The notes beneath the pieces are model-generated. The model ran no database searches, had not been told where the DNA came from, and saw nothing but the letters and a program-made list of their open reading frames with translations. A DNA stretch of 17,638 nucleotides. Source: an uncultured Adlercreutzia sp. GTDB taxonomy: Bacteria > Actinomycetota > Coriobacteriia > Coriobacteriales > Eggerthellaceae. Both the position numbers and the translations under genes were made by a program. Position 1 is the stretch's first letter; each line of letters starts with the position of its first letter. Shown in pieces: positions 1-8,195 of this stretch. The stretch lies in NCBI GenBank assembly GCA_910589165.1, contig CAJUSP010000029.1, positions 1 to 17,638 of the forward strand, in the 5' to 3' direction.

Positions 1-799
1 CGTACACCCAGCCGGTGGAGTCGGACACGGTAACCACCTTGGCGCCCAGCTGCTGGGCCTTCTGCGTGGCGTAGATGGCCACGTTGCCGGAGCCGGAGAT
101 GCACACCGTCTTGCCCTCGAAGGAGTCGTCGTGGCACTTCAGGTACTCCTGCACGAGGTACACCAGACCGTAGCCGGTGGCCTCGGTGCGGGCGAGGGAG
201 CCGCCGAAGGACAGGCCCTTGCCGGTGAGCACGCCCTCGAAGACGTTCTTGATCTTCTTGTACTGGCCGAACATGAAGCCGATCTCGCGGCCGCCCACGC
301 CGATGTCGCCGGCGGGCACGTCGGTGTCGGCGCCGATGTGACGCTGCAGCTCGGTCATGAAGGCCTGGCAGAAGCGCATGACCTCCATGTCGGACTTGCC
401 CTTCGGGTCGAAGTCGCAGCCGCCCTTGCCGCCGCCCATGGGCAGCGTGGTCAGGCTGTTCTTGAAGATCTGCTCGAAGCCCAGGAACTTAATGATGCCC
501 AGGTTAACCGACGGGTGAAAGCGCAGGCCGCCCTTGTAGGGGCCGATGGCGCTGTTGAACTGCACGCGGAAGCCGCGGTTCACCTGCACCTTGCCGTTGT
601 CGTCGACCCACGGCACGCGGAACATGATGACGCGCTCGGGCTCGACGATGCGCTCGAGGAGGCTGGCGGCCTCGTACTCGGGATGCGCCTCGATGACCGG
701 CTCGAGGGACTGCAGTACCTCGGTGACGGCCTGGATGAACTCGGGCTGCTCGGCGTTCTTCGCCTTGACCTGTTCGATGACGTTGTCGACGTAACTCAC
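1..799 (-). CDS. gdhA: Glutamate dehydrogenase, N-terminal 266 residues (C-terminus outside window)
   Basis: Hexameric glutamate dehydrogenase catalyses reversible reductive amination of 2-oxoglutarate with ammonia to glutamate in the cytoplasm. The start is GTG at 799, preceded by a strong AAGGAGG with 5-nt spacing. Seen in the translation: GPYKGGLRFHPSV (K89 and K90 region, substrate binding), PMGGGKGG with the catalytic lysine near K125, PAGDIGVGGRE with the catalytic aspartate near D165, and the dinucleotide-fold motif SGSGNVA near residue 243. The family is about 445-450 residues long, so roughly 180 residues lie beyond the left edge. The reading frame is intact throughout. Cofactor preference (NADP or NAD) cannot be fixed from the visible part, although similarity to the GdhA type suggests NADP. 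A perfect TATAAT box lies about 70 bp upstream, so it probably has its own promoter. Confidence 0.96.
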   Translation of the reverse strand, partial: MSYVDNVIEQVKAKNAEQPEFIQAVTEVLQSLEPVIEAHPEYEAASLLERIVEPERVIMFRVPWVDDNGKVQVNRGFRVQFNSAIGPYKGGLRFHPSVNLGIIKFLGFEQIFKNSLTTLPMGGGKGGCDFDPKGKSDMEVMRFCQAFMTELQRHIGADTDVPAGDIGVGGREIGFMFGQYKKIKNVFEGVLTGKGLSFGGSLARTEATGYGLVYLVQEYLKCHDDSFEGKTVCISGSGNVAIYATQKAQQLGAKVVTVSDSTGWVY

Positions 800-867
800 G
801 GAAACCTCCTTGACGCGGGCGGGCTGCGAGGCCGCCTCAGCGTGCGGCACCTTCGCTTCTGCAGCGC

Positions 868-873
868 ATTATA
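868..873 (-). promoter_or_regulatory. Candidate -10 box of gdhA (TATAAT)
   Basis: On the minus strand the sequence reads TATAAT, a perfect sigma-70-type -10 box. It predicts a transcript start near 861 and a leader of about 60 nt before the GTG start. No good -35 hexamer is visible 16-18 bp upstream, so an activator or a relaxed -35 may be involved. The stretch just upstream (about 885-950) is AT-rich relative to the surroundings, as expected for a promoter. Confidence 0.55.
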
Positions 874-980
874 GGACGGCGTTTTTGGAAACGATGACTA
901 ATTAACTGAGCCGAAACAAAGCCCTTCTTGAGCGTTTTGAAAATCAAAGCCACCGGTTCGCCCAAGGAAGTCAGCGAGGG

Positions 981-1073
981 TCCGACAGGTGCCTGCATCT
1001 GTGCTGAAGCGCGGCCGAGCAGCCTTCGGCTGTGAGGGAAAGCGCTGAAGTGCAGAGGCAGGTGCCTGTCGGA
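981..1073 (+). repeat. 93-nt long imperfect palindrome / structured element
   Basis: Arms 981-996 and 1058-1073 are inverted copies that pair over 16 positions when read as plus-strand RNA (14 Watson-Crick plus tandem U-G/G-U at 990-991 with 1063-1064). The pairing continues inward: 998-1005 with 1049-1056 (again with tandem wobbles at 1002-1003), and 1008-1012 with 1042-1046. The loop carries a small hairpin at 1020-1032 (CAGCC, loop TTC, GGCTG). On the minus strand the wobbles become A-C mismatches, so folding is better for a plus-strand transcript. It lies between the end of the 242-residue gene and the gdhA promoter. It has no U-tract, so it is not a classical terminator. It could be a repeat element or a small RNA. 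Confidence 0.6.
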
Positions 1074-1090
1074 GCCACAGCGTCGACGTG

Positions 1091-1117
1091 TCCGTGCGTC
1101 CCGTCAGGGCGCACGGA
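1091..1117 (-). terminator. Strong hairpin just after the stop of the 242-residue gene
   Basis: TCCGTGCG pairs with CGCACGGA, followed by CCC/GGG after a one-base bulge, around loop GTCA. That gives an 11-bp stem only 2 bp past the stop codon at 1120. No T-run follows on the minus strand, so it is either a weak terminator or a 3'-end stabiliser. Confidence 0.4.
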
Positions 1118-1119
1118 AC

Positions 1120-1848
1120 TTACAGGTCAGCGTAGACTTTGGATGACGGAACATTCAGGTTCGTGAGCAGCACGACGCCCACCTGGGCGCGCTCGGGGGC
1201 GTACACCACGTGCGCCGCGCCCTCCCCCATGCCCGTGCCGGGCTCCACCGAGTCGTCGTCGGTGACTACCACCACGTTGAAGTCCTCGATGGTGGCCAGG
1301 CACGAAAGCCGCGGCGCCAGGCAGACGAACGACTCGGCGCCGAGGGCCTCCATCTGCTCCTTCAGCAGCGCCAGCTGGCGCGCCGAGGCGTAGTAGTCCA
1401 CCGCCACGACTCCCACCTTGCGATCGCCGGCCATGAGGATGCGCGGAGTACGGTAGCGCGAGAGGTCGTGCAGATCCAGCGTGATGACCCCGGCGCCCTT
1501 CTCCTCGTAGAGGGCGCGCACGTCCGATGAGTACACCGGGCGCTCGCGCAGCGATAAGGGCAGCTGCGAGAGCTTCGAGATGACCATGGCGCCCAGGGAA
1601 TCGGGCTCGGGCGTGGCCTCGTCGCCGTGGGTGACCTGGGTGGGGCGCAGCGCGTCCAGCGGGTCGAAGGTGCCGTCGAAGACGATGGCCGTGTAGCCCG
1701 ACATCTGTCCGAAGGCGTCGTCGGCCACCGTGGCCACCACATTCAGCGACCGCCCCGTCTCGAAATAGCGCAGAAGCACGCTGCCGCCGAGCACGACGAG
1801 CAGCGCGAACAGCAGCAGGGCGACTTTTTCGCGGGTGCGTTTCTTCAT
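1120..1848 (-). CDS. Hypothetical membrane-anchored protein, 242 aa
   Basis: No family is recognised. The ATG at 1848 opens a basic N-terminus (MKKRTREK) followed by one hydrophobic segment at about residues 9-27, then a soluble domain of about 210 residues. This indicates a type II anchored protein with its domain outside the membrane, or an uncleaved signal. The domain alternates strands and helices: YTAIVFDGTFDPLD (52-65), GVITLDLHDLSRYRTPRIL (120-138), VGVVAVDYY (145-153), NVVVVTDDDS (191-200) and QVGVVLLTN (222-230). This looks like an alpha/beta fold and faintly recalls metallophosphoesterase or nucleotidase folds, but the usual metal motifs are not evident. Two cysteines (C176, C183) could form a disulfide. 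The frame remains open further upstream, but that stretch crosses the REP repeats and looks non-coding. There is no Shine-Dalgarno; see the -10 box at 1856-1861. Confidence 0.8.
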   Translation of the reverse strand: MKKRTREKVALLLFALLVVLGGSVLLRYFETGRSLNVVATVADDAFGQMSGYTAIVFDGTFDPLDALRPTQVTHGDEATPEPDSLGAMVISKLSQLPLSLRERPVYSSDVRALYEEKGAGVITLDLHDLSRYRTPRILMAGDRKVGVVAVDYYASARQLALLKEQMEALGAESFVCLAPRLSCLATIEDFNVVVVTDDDSVEPGTGMGEGAAHVVYAPERAQVGVVLLTNLNVPSSKVYADL

Positions 1849-1855
1849 AGCGACG

Positions 1856-1861
1856 ATTATA
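1856..1861 (-). promoter_or_regulatory. -10 box TATAAT 7 bp before ATG (possible leaderless start)
   Basis: A perfect TATAAT on the minus strand is followed by only seven bases before the ATG at 1848. A normal -10 to +1 distance would place the transcript start at or next to the A of the start codon. No Shine-Dalgarno is present. Leaderless mRNAs are common in actinobacteria (established knowledge). No clear -35 is seen. Confidence 0.5.
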
Positions 1862-1935
1862 CGCGAAGGCGCCCCCGTCCACACATCCTCCGCAGGCCGC
1901 AGGGGTAAGATGAGGCAGGGTAGGTCGGACGAATC

Positions 1936-1964
1936 CCGTAGGGCAAGGGCCATGCCCTTGCCGC
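1936..1964 (+). repeat. REP-like hairpin, copy 1
   Basis: A 5' CCGTAG foot is followed by a perfect 9-bp stem (GGCAAGGGC at 1942-1950 with GCCCTTGCC at 1954-1962) and loop CAT. A GTAG tetranucleotide at the foot of a palindrome is the hallmark of REP sequences mobilised by RAYT (TnpA-REP) transposases. It forms an inverted pair with copy 2 (2001-2029) and has nearly the same sequence as copy 3 (7149-7177). Confidence 0.7.
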
Positions 1965-1996
1965 CTCGGTTGGAGTGACGCGCAAAAAAGCACGAC

Positions 1997-2025
1997 AAAA
2001 GCGGAAGGGGCATGGCCCCTTCCCT
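1997..2025 (-). terminator. uvrA terminator built from REP copy 2
   Basis: Five bases past the uvrA stop (2034) the minus strand enters the REP hairpin with its 9-bp GC-rich stem. The stem is followed by GC and TTTT (1997-2000), with a further T-run at about 1984-1989. The repeat therefore has the form of an intrinsic terminator for uvrA. Confidence 0.5.
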
Positions 2026-2029
2026 ACGG
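2001..2029 (-). repeat. REP-like hairpin, copy 2 (inverted)
   Basis: Read on the minus strand this has the same CCGTAG foot, then stem GGAAGGGGC / GCCCCTTCC (2015-2023 with 2003-2011), and the same CAT loop as copy 1. It differs from copy 1 at two stem pairs, and both partners have changed so that pairing is kept. With copy 1, 36 bp away in opposite orientation, it makes a BIME-like unit between uvrA and the next gene. Confidence 0.7.
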
Positions 2030-2033
2030 TTAT

Positions 2034-5057
<3,024 letters not shown>

Positions 5058-5141
5058 TGGCTGTTCGTTCCCTCTCAGACGTGAAGCAACGGGCGCCCCC
5101 GTTCGGGCTGCCCGCTGCGCGTATTCGTGTTTCGTCTGCGT

Positions 5142-5171
5142 ATTCTAACGGGAAACAAACGTTTGTGCCAG
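5142..5171 (-). promoter_or_regulatory. Candidate uvrA promoter
   Basis: Minus-strand -10 TAGAAT (5142-5147) and -35 CTGGCA (5166-5171, 4 of 6 matches to TTGACA) are separated by 18 bp. The transcript would start near 5135, giving a leader of about 78 nt. The spacer contains a 12-bp perfect palindrome. Confidence 0.45.
5155..5166. promoter_or_regulatory. 12-bp perfect palindrome ACAAACGTTTGT in the uvrA promoter spacer
   Basis: The perfect dyad lies between the proposed -35 and -10 hexamers, where a bound repressor would block RNA polymerase. uvrA is commonly SOS-controlled by LexA. The sequence is not the Gram-positive LexA consensus (GAAC-N4-GTTC), so the identity of any repressor is open. 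Confidence 0.4.
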
Positions 5172-5180
5172 CGAATAAGG

Positions 5181-5192
5181 GTACTTTTGTTC
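5181..5192. promoter_or_regulatory. LexA/DinR-like half-conserved box upstream of uvrA
   Basis: The sequence GTACTTTTGTTC, read on the minus strand as GAACAAAAGTAC, matches the Gram-positive SOS box GAAC-N4-GTTC at 7 of 8 defined bases. It sits about 50 bp upstream of the predicted uvrA transcript start. Position and target gene fit SOS control, but a single mismatched site is weak evidence. Confidence 0.35.
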
Positions 5193-5282
5193 GCGTTCAC
5201 GGACTCCCCATAGATGAGCGCTCAGATAAGCTAAGCCCTCTGCCCGCAACTTGGGGCCGGAACATCCGACTGGCACGCGGGA

Positions 5283-6584
5283 TCAGACAAGCGCGGCGGC
5301 CTCCTCGCCGTCCTCGGAAGGCGCCGACGCCTCGGAGGGCACCTCGATCCCCCTCATGCGCTGGAAGCGGTGCAGGGTCAGGCGATTGTCGCGCTTCTTC
5401 TCGCTGGGAGCCTTAAGGCAGCGGGCCACGAACGCCGTGGACGCGGCGAGCACGACGGCCATGACCGCGAACACGACCTCGTATGAGGTGGCGCCCAGAA
5501 GCGCCCCGCACACCACGCCGGTCACGGCCGATCCCGCATAGGCCACCAGGTTCACCGAGGCCAGGATGGCCGACACGCGCAAGACGCTCACCCGCAGCAG
5601 GAGCAGGCGCAGCGACACCGCCACGGCCACGCCCATGGCGAAGCTGAACAGGGCGCAGTCCACCATGAACGCCAGCTCGGCGCGCAGGGCCACGAGCACC
5701 GCCATAAGGGCCGTCGTCGCCGTCACCGCCACCAGCGAGGCCGAAAGCGCGCGCTTGGGGTCGAAGCGCTGGACGAGCGGGCCGCCGAGCATCGAGGGGG
5801 CCATGACCAGCGCCAGGATGATGGAGCCGGCCAGAGGCGACGTCTCGCCGAAGCACTGGTAGGCGATGGGCGCGGCGAAGGACTGGAAGAAGCAGCCGAC
5901 CATCCAGGTGCCCAGGTAGCACACGCACACCACGGCGAACAGGCGGCGGTTGTCGGCCGGAATGTAGACCCGCACGCGCACGGCGGCGCGCAGCGACATC
6001 GTCTGGTCGAGGGGCTCGTGCACGATGGGCATGAGGAACAGGCACGCGGCCAGGATGGCGATCATCACACCGTAGATGACCGCGAGGTTCGGCACGAGGT
6101 CGTAGAGCACGCCCACGCCCACCGAGCCGATCATGACGCCGAACATGGCCCCGCAGCTGGCCACGGTGGAGCCCCAGCTGAGGTGCTTCTCCCCCACGCA
6201 GTCGATGACGAGGGCCGACACGGCGCTCATGCCGAACCCCGCGGAGAGCCCCTGCACGAAGCGGGCCGCCAGCACGGCGGCGCCGGAGTCGGCCATCATA
6301 AACATGATGCAACCGAGGATGGCGAGCATGAGGGTGAGGCTGGCCACCGGCGTGCGCCCGAAGGAGTCCGAGATGCGCCCGGCGAAGAGCAGGGTGAGGG
6401 CCACGCCGGTCAGGTAGGTGAACATGGTGTTCGAGATATCCGCCGTGGTCAGGCCGATCGTCGCCTGGTAGTCGGCGTACAGCGGGATGGGAACCGCGGT
6501 GGCGGCGAAGATGGCCAGAAACGAGAGGGTCGCCAGCGCGAACCCGCGCAGCGACTGCCCGTCGGTGAGCTCTTCCTTGTGCAT
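5283..6584 (-). CDS. MFS transporter, 433 aa
   Basis: A major facilitator superfamily secondary transporter of the inner membrane, with about 12 hydrophobic segments. The loop after the second segment carries MFS motif A, GRISDSFGR (69-77), equivalent to the family consensus GxLADRxGR. The substrate cannot be told from the sequence; drug or metabolite efflux is common for stand-alone members. A polar, acidic C-terminal tail of about 45 residues is predicted to be cytoplasmic. The start ATG 6584 was chosen because it has GGAGG with 5-nt spacing and directly precedes the first membrane segment. The open frame continues upstream to about 6794, but that part is low in hydrophobicity and looks non-coding. 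There is no obvious partner gene, and no clear terminator lies between its stop and the uvrA promoter region. Confidence 0.92.
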   Translation of the reverse strand: MHKEELTDGQSLRGFALATLSFLAIFAATAVPIPLYADYQATIGLTTADISNTMFTYLTGVALTLLFAGRISDSFGRTPVASLTLMLAILGCIMFMMADSGAAVLAARFVQGLSAGFGMSAVSALVIDCVGEKHLSWGSTVASCGAMFGVMIGSVGVGVLYDLVPNLAVIYGVMIAILAACLFLMPIVHEPLDQTMSLRAAVRVRVYIPADNRRLFAVVCVCYLGTWMVGCFFQSFAAPIAYQCFGETSPLAGSIILALVMAPSMLGGPLVQRFDPKRALSASLVAVTATTALMAVLVALRAELAFMVDCALFSFAMGVAVAVSLRLLLLRVSVLRVSAILASVNLVAYAGSAVTGVVCGALLGATSYEVVFAVMAVVLAASTAFVARCLKAPSEKKRDNRLTLHRFQRMRGIEVPSEASAPSEDGEEAAALV

Positions 6585-6653
6585 CCTTTCCTCCGTTTTC
6601 GCACGAGTTGCCAGCCTGGGGTGCGGGAGTCGGATCTCTCCCGAAGTGCGAGC

Positions 6654-6682
6654 AGTATGAACTTCGAGCAGGGGGAATGCAA
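6654..6682 (-). promoter_or_regulatory. Possible MFS gene promoter
   Basis: Minus-strand TTGCAT (6677-6682), a 17-bp spacer, then CATACT (6654-6659). Both hexamers are imperfect, so this is tentative. The predicted leader would be about 60 nt. Confidence 0.25.
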
Positions 6683-6795
6683 GGGAAACGGTCATCTTTT
6701 CCACTCGGCGACGAAAGCGTTCCGCTGATCCGCGCGAGGGTGCGGGCGCACCGCCAGCGGGCCCCGCAAAACCTCCGCCTACCGCCGATGGCACA

Positions 6796-6827
6796 TAAGA
6801 AAAGGGAGCCTTCGCAAGAAGGCTCCC
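6796..6827 (-). terminator. Intrinsic terminator of the 32-aa membrane peptide gene
   Basis: On the minus strand a perfect 9-bp stem (GGGAGCCTT / AAGGCTCCC, 6804-6827) with a 6-nt loop is followed by TTTTCTTA. It lies about 20 bp after the stop codon of the small ORF at 6847, and no other minus-strand gene lies between. It therefore supports that ORF as a real transcription unit. Confidence 0.8.
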
Positions 6828-6846
6828 CGAAGTGGCGCTACGGCGG

Positions 6847-6945
6847 CTACATCACAGCATGGCCGGCCGTCTGCATGAGGTAGGGAATGTAGGCGAGCAC
6901 GACGAGCGCGGCCCAGAACAGCATCTTCGCCTTCTTGCGACTCAT
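6847..6945 (-). CDS. Small single-span membrane protein, 32 aa
   Basis: The ATG at 6945 is preceded by GGGGAGG four bases upstream, one of the best Shine-Dalgarno sites in the window. The peptide begins with basic MSRKKAK, has one hydrophobic stretch (MLFWAALVVLAYIPYLMQ, residues 8-25), and ends TAGHAVM. It is followed by a dedicated intrinsic terminator. A positive N-terminus followed by one segment predicts N-inside insertion. The family is not recognised; size and layout resemble small accessory subunits of membrane complexes, but nothing nearby identifies a partner. Function is unknown. The independent RBS and terminator make a chance ORF unlikely. Confidence 0.65.
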   Translation of the reverse strand: MSRKKAKMLFWAALVVLAYIPYLMQTAGHAVM

Positions 6946-7148
6946 GGCTCCTCCCCTCGTTGCCGGCCCGGCCTCGGGCTCCGTTAACTTTCAGGGAGAT
7001 TGTCCCACGCACCTGCGGAGAAACCGGCGCGCAGGCGCCACCTGTAGACACTTCGCCACAACCGCGAAACCCCCGCGCAACGCCCCTGTTGGCAACTCGT
7101 CAAAGAGCGGGACATCGCTGAAAAGCCGACACGCGTTTTCGGAAATCT

Positions 7149-7177
7149 CCGTAGGGCAAGGGCTCTGCCCTTGCCGC
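7149..7177 (+). repeat. REP-like hairpin, copy 3
   Basis: It has the same CCGTAG foot and the same perfect 9-bp stem as copy 1 (7155-7163 with 7167-7175), but loop TCT in place of CAT. It lies downstream of xerC, in the plus orientation. Confidence 0.7.
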
Positions 7178-7185
7178 TCGGCCGA

Positions 7186-7215
7186 GCGAGACAGCGCCCC
7201 GGAAGGGTGTCTCAC
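7186..7215. repeat. Palindromic motif GCGAGACA ... TGTCTCAC
   Basis: Convergent half-sites at 7186-7193 and 7208-7215 flank a GC-rich core. The 15-mer GAGACAGCGCCCCGG found here recurs inverted at 13611-13624, upstream of rnhB. It directly follows REP copy 3, so the two form one composite intergenic element. Confidence 0.5.
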
Positions 7216-7247
7216 CGAGGCACACGGCCACCGCAAGAAAGCAGTCA

Positions 7248-8195
7248 TTAGGCGCGCGGGTGGGCCAGGCCGTGGATCTTCTTCAGGTGCTCGGGGGTCA
7301 CGTGGGTATATATCTGCGTGGTGGAGAGACTCGCGTGGCCCAGCATGTCCTGGACACTGCGCAGGTCCGCCCCGCCCTCCAGAAGGTCGGTGGCGAAGGA
7401 ATGCCGCAGGGCGTGGGGCGACAGCGACTGGTCGAGACCGGCGGCGGCCAACGCCCGCTTGAACATCTTGCGGATGCTGTCCGTCGACAGCTGGTTGCCC
7501 CGGTTCGACACGAAGAAGAACTCGCTCTCTCGCCCGTCCAGCAGCTGAGGGCGCGCCTCGACCAGGTAGGCCTCCATCGCCGCCGCTCCCCCGCGGCTCA
7601 AGGGCACGATGCGCTCCTTGGCGCGCTTGCCGAACACCTTCACCTCGCGCTCGCGGAAGTTCACCCACGCCAGGCGCAGGCCCGAGGCCTCCGACACGCG
7701 GGCGCCGCAGGAGAACAGAAACTCGAGCACCGCCGCGTCCCGCATCTCCTGGGGCGTCTGCTCGCGCGGGTTGCCCTCGTCGTCCACCGGCCCGTACACA
7801 GCCAGAAGCGCGGCCACGTCGTGCAGCGACACCGTCTTGGGAAGCCGGCGGTCGGCCTTGGGCGCCAGCACCACGCTGGCCGGGTCGCTCTCGATGCGGC
7901 CGACCTTGGTGCCCCAGCGGAAGAACGAGCGGAGCGCCGAGAGGTGCCGCTTGATGGTGGCGCGGGCGTACTGCGCCTGGTCCAGCTCGGCCAGGTAGCG
8001 CCGCAGCTGGCGGTAGCGCACGTTGATGGGGTCGACGCCCGCGCGAGCGGCCCAGCGCAGGTAGGCCTCCAGATCGGCCTCGTAGGCCCGCACCGTGTGC
8101 TCCGAGGCGCCCCGCTCTACGGTCAGGTACCCGCAGAACTCGCGTACCATGGCCGCGCCGGGCAGCTCCTCAGCCGACGCGCCGCCCTCGGTCAC
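7248..8195 (-). CDS. xerC: Tyrosine recombinase XerC/XerD-like, 315 aa
   Basis: A site-specific tyrosine recombinase of the Xer type, which resolves chromosome dimers at dif near the terminus. The N-terminal SAM-like core-binding domain spans about residues 15-100 and the catalytic domain about 120-315. The complete catalytic set is visible: R166 (GARVSEASGL), K190 (GKRAKERIVPL), H261 and R264 (HALRHSFATDLL), H287 (LGHASLSTTQ) and Y296 (IYTHV). The GTG start at 8195 overlaps the trmFO stop as GTGA, implying translational coupling. An internal ATG at 8150 is an alternative start but would cut close to the binding domain. The trmFO-xerC adjacency is typical of Firmicutes-like genomes and argues for the housekeeping recombinase over a mobile-element integrase. 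Whether it pairs with a second Xer cannot be told here. Confidence 0.93.
   Translation of the reverse strand: MTEGGASAEELPGAAMVREFCGYLTVERGASEHTVRAYEADLEAYLRWAARAGVDPINVRYRQLRRYLAELDQAQYARATIKRHLSALRSFFRWGTKVGRIESDPASVVLAPKADRRLPKTVSLHDVAALLAVYGPVDDEGNPREQTPQEMRDAAVLEFLFSCGARVSEASGLRLAWVNFREREVKVFGKRAKERIVPLSRGGAAAMEAYLVEARPQLLDGRESEFFFVSNRGNQLSTDSIRKMFKRALAAAGLDQSLSPHALRHSFATDLLEGGADLRSVQDMLGHASLSTTQIYTHVTPEHLKKIHGLAHPRA

Larger units (their letters stand above)
6946..7247. other. 302-bp intergenic region with repeats, no further gene
   Basis: No coding frame here looks real. It holds REP-like copy 3 (7149-7177), an adjoining palindromic motif (7186-7215) and a lone TGTCCCAC half-site at 7001-7008. 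No clear terminator for xerC and no convincing promoter for the small peptide gene was found by eye. Confidence 0.6.

Noticed and set aside
131..874. 247-codon plus-strand frame opposite gdhA
   Set aside because: His/Ala/Leu-rich antisense of a conserved gene with no recognisable domain.
6585..6794. N-terminal extension of the MFS gene
   Set aside because: The region has no hydrophobic or family-like sequence, and ATG 6584 has a strong GGAGG site.
7248..8195. Integrase of a mobile element
   Set aside because: It overlaps trmFO as in housekeeping clusters, and no attachment repeats, excisionase or phage genes are nearby.
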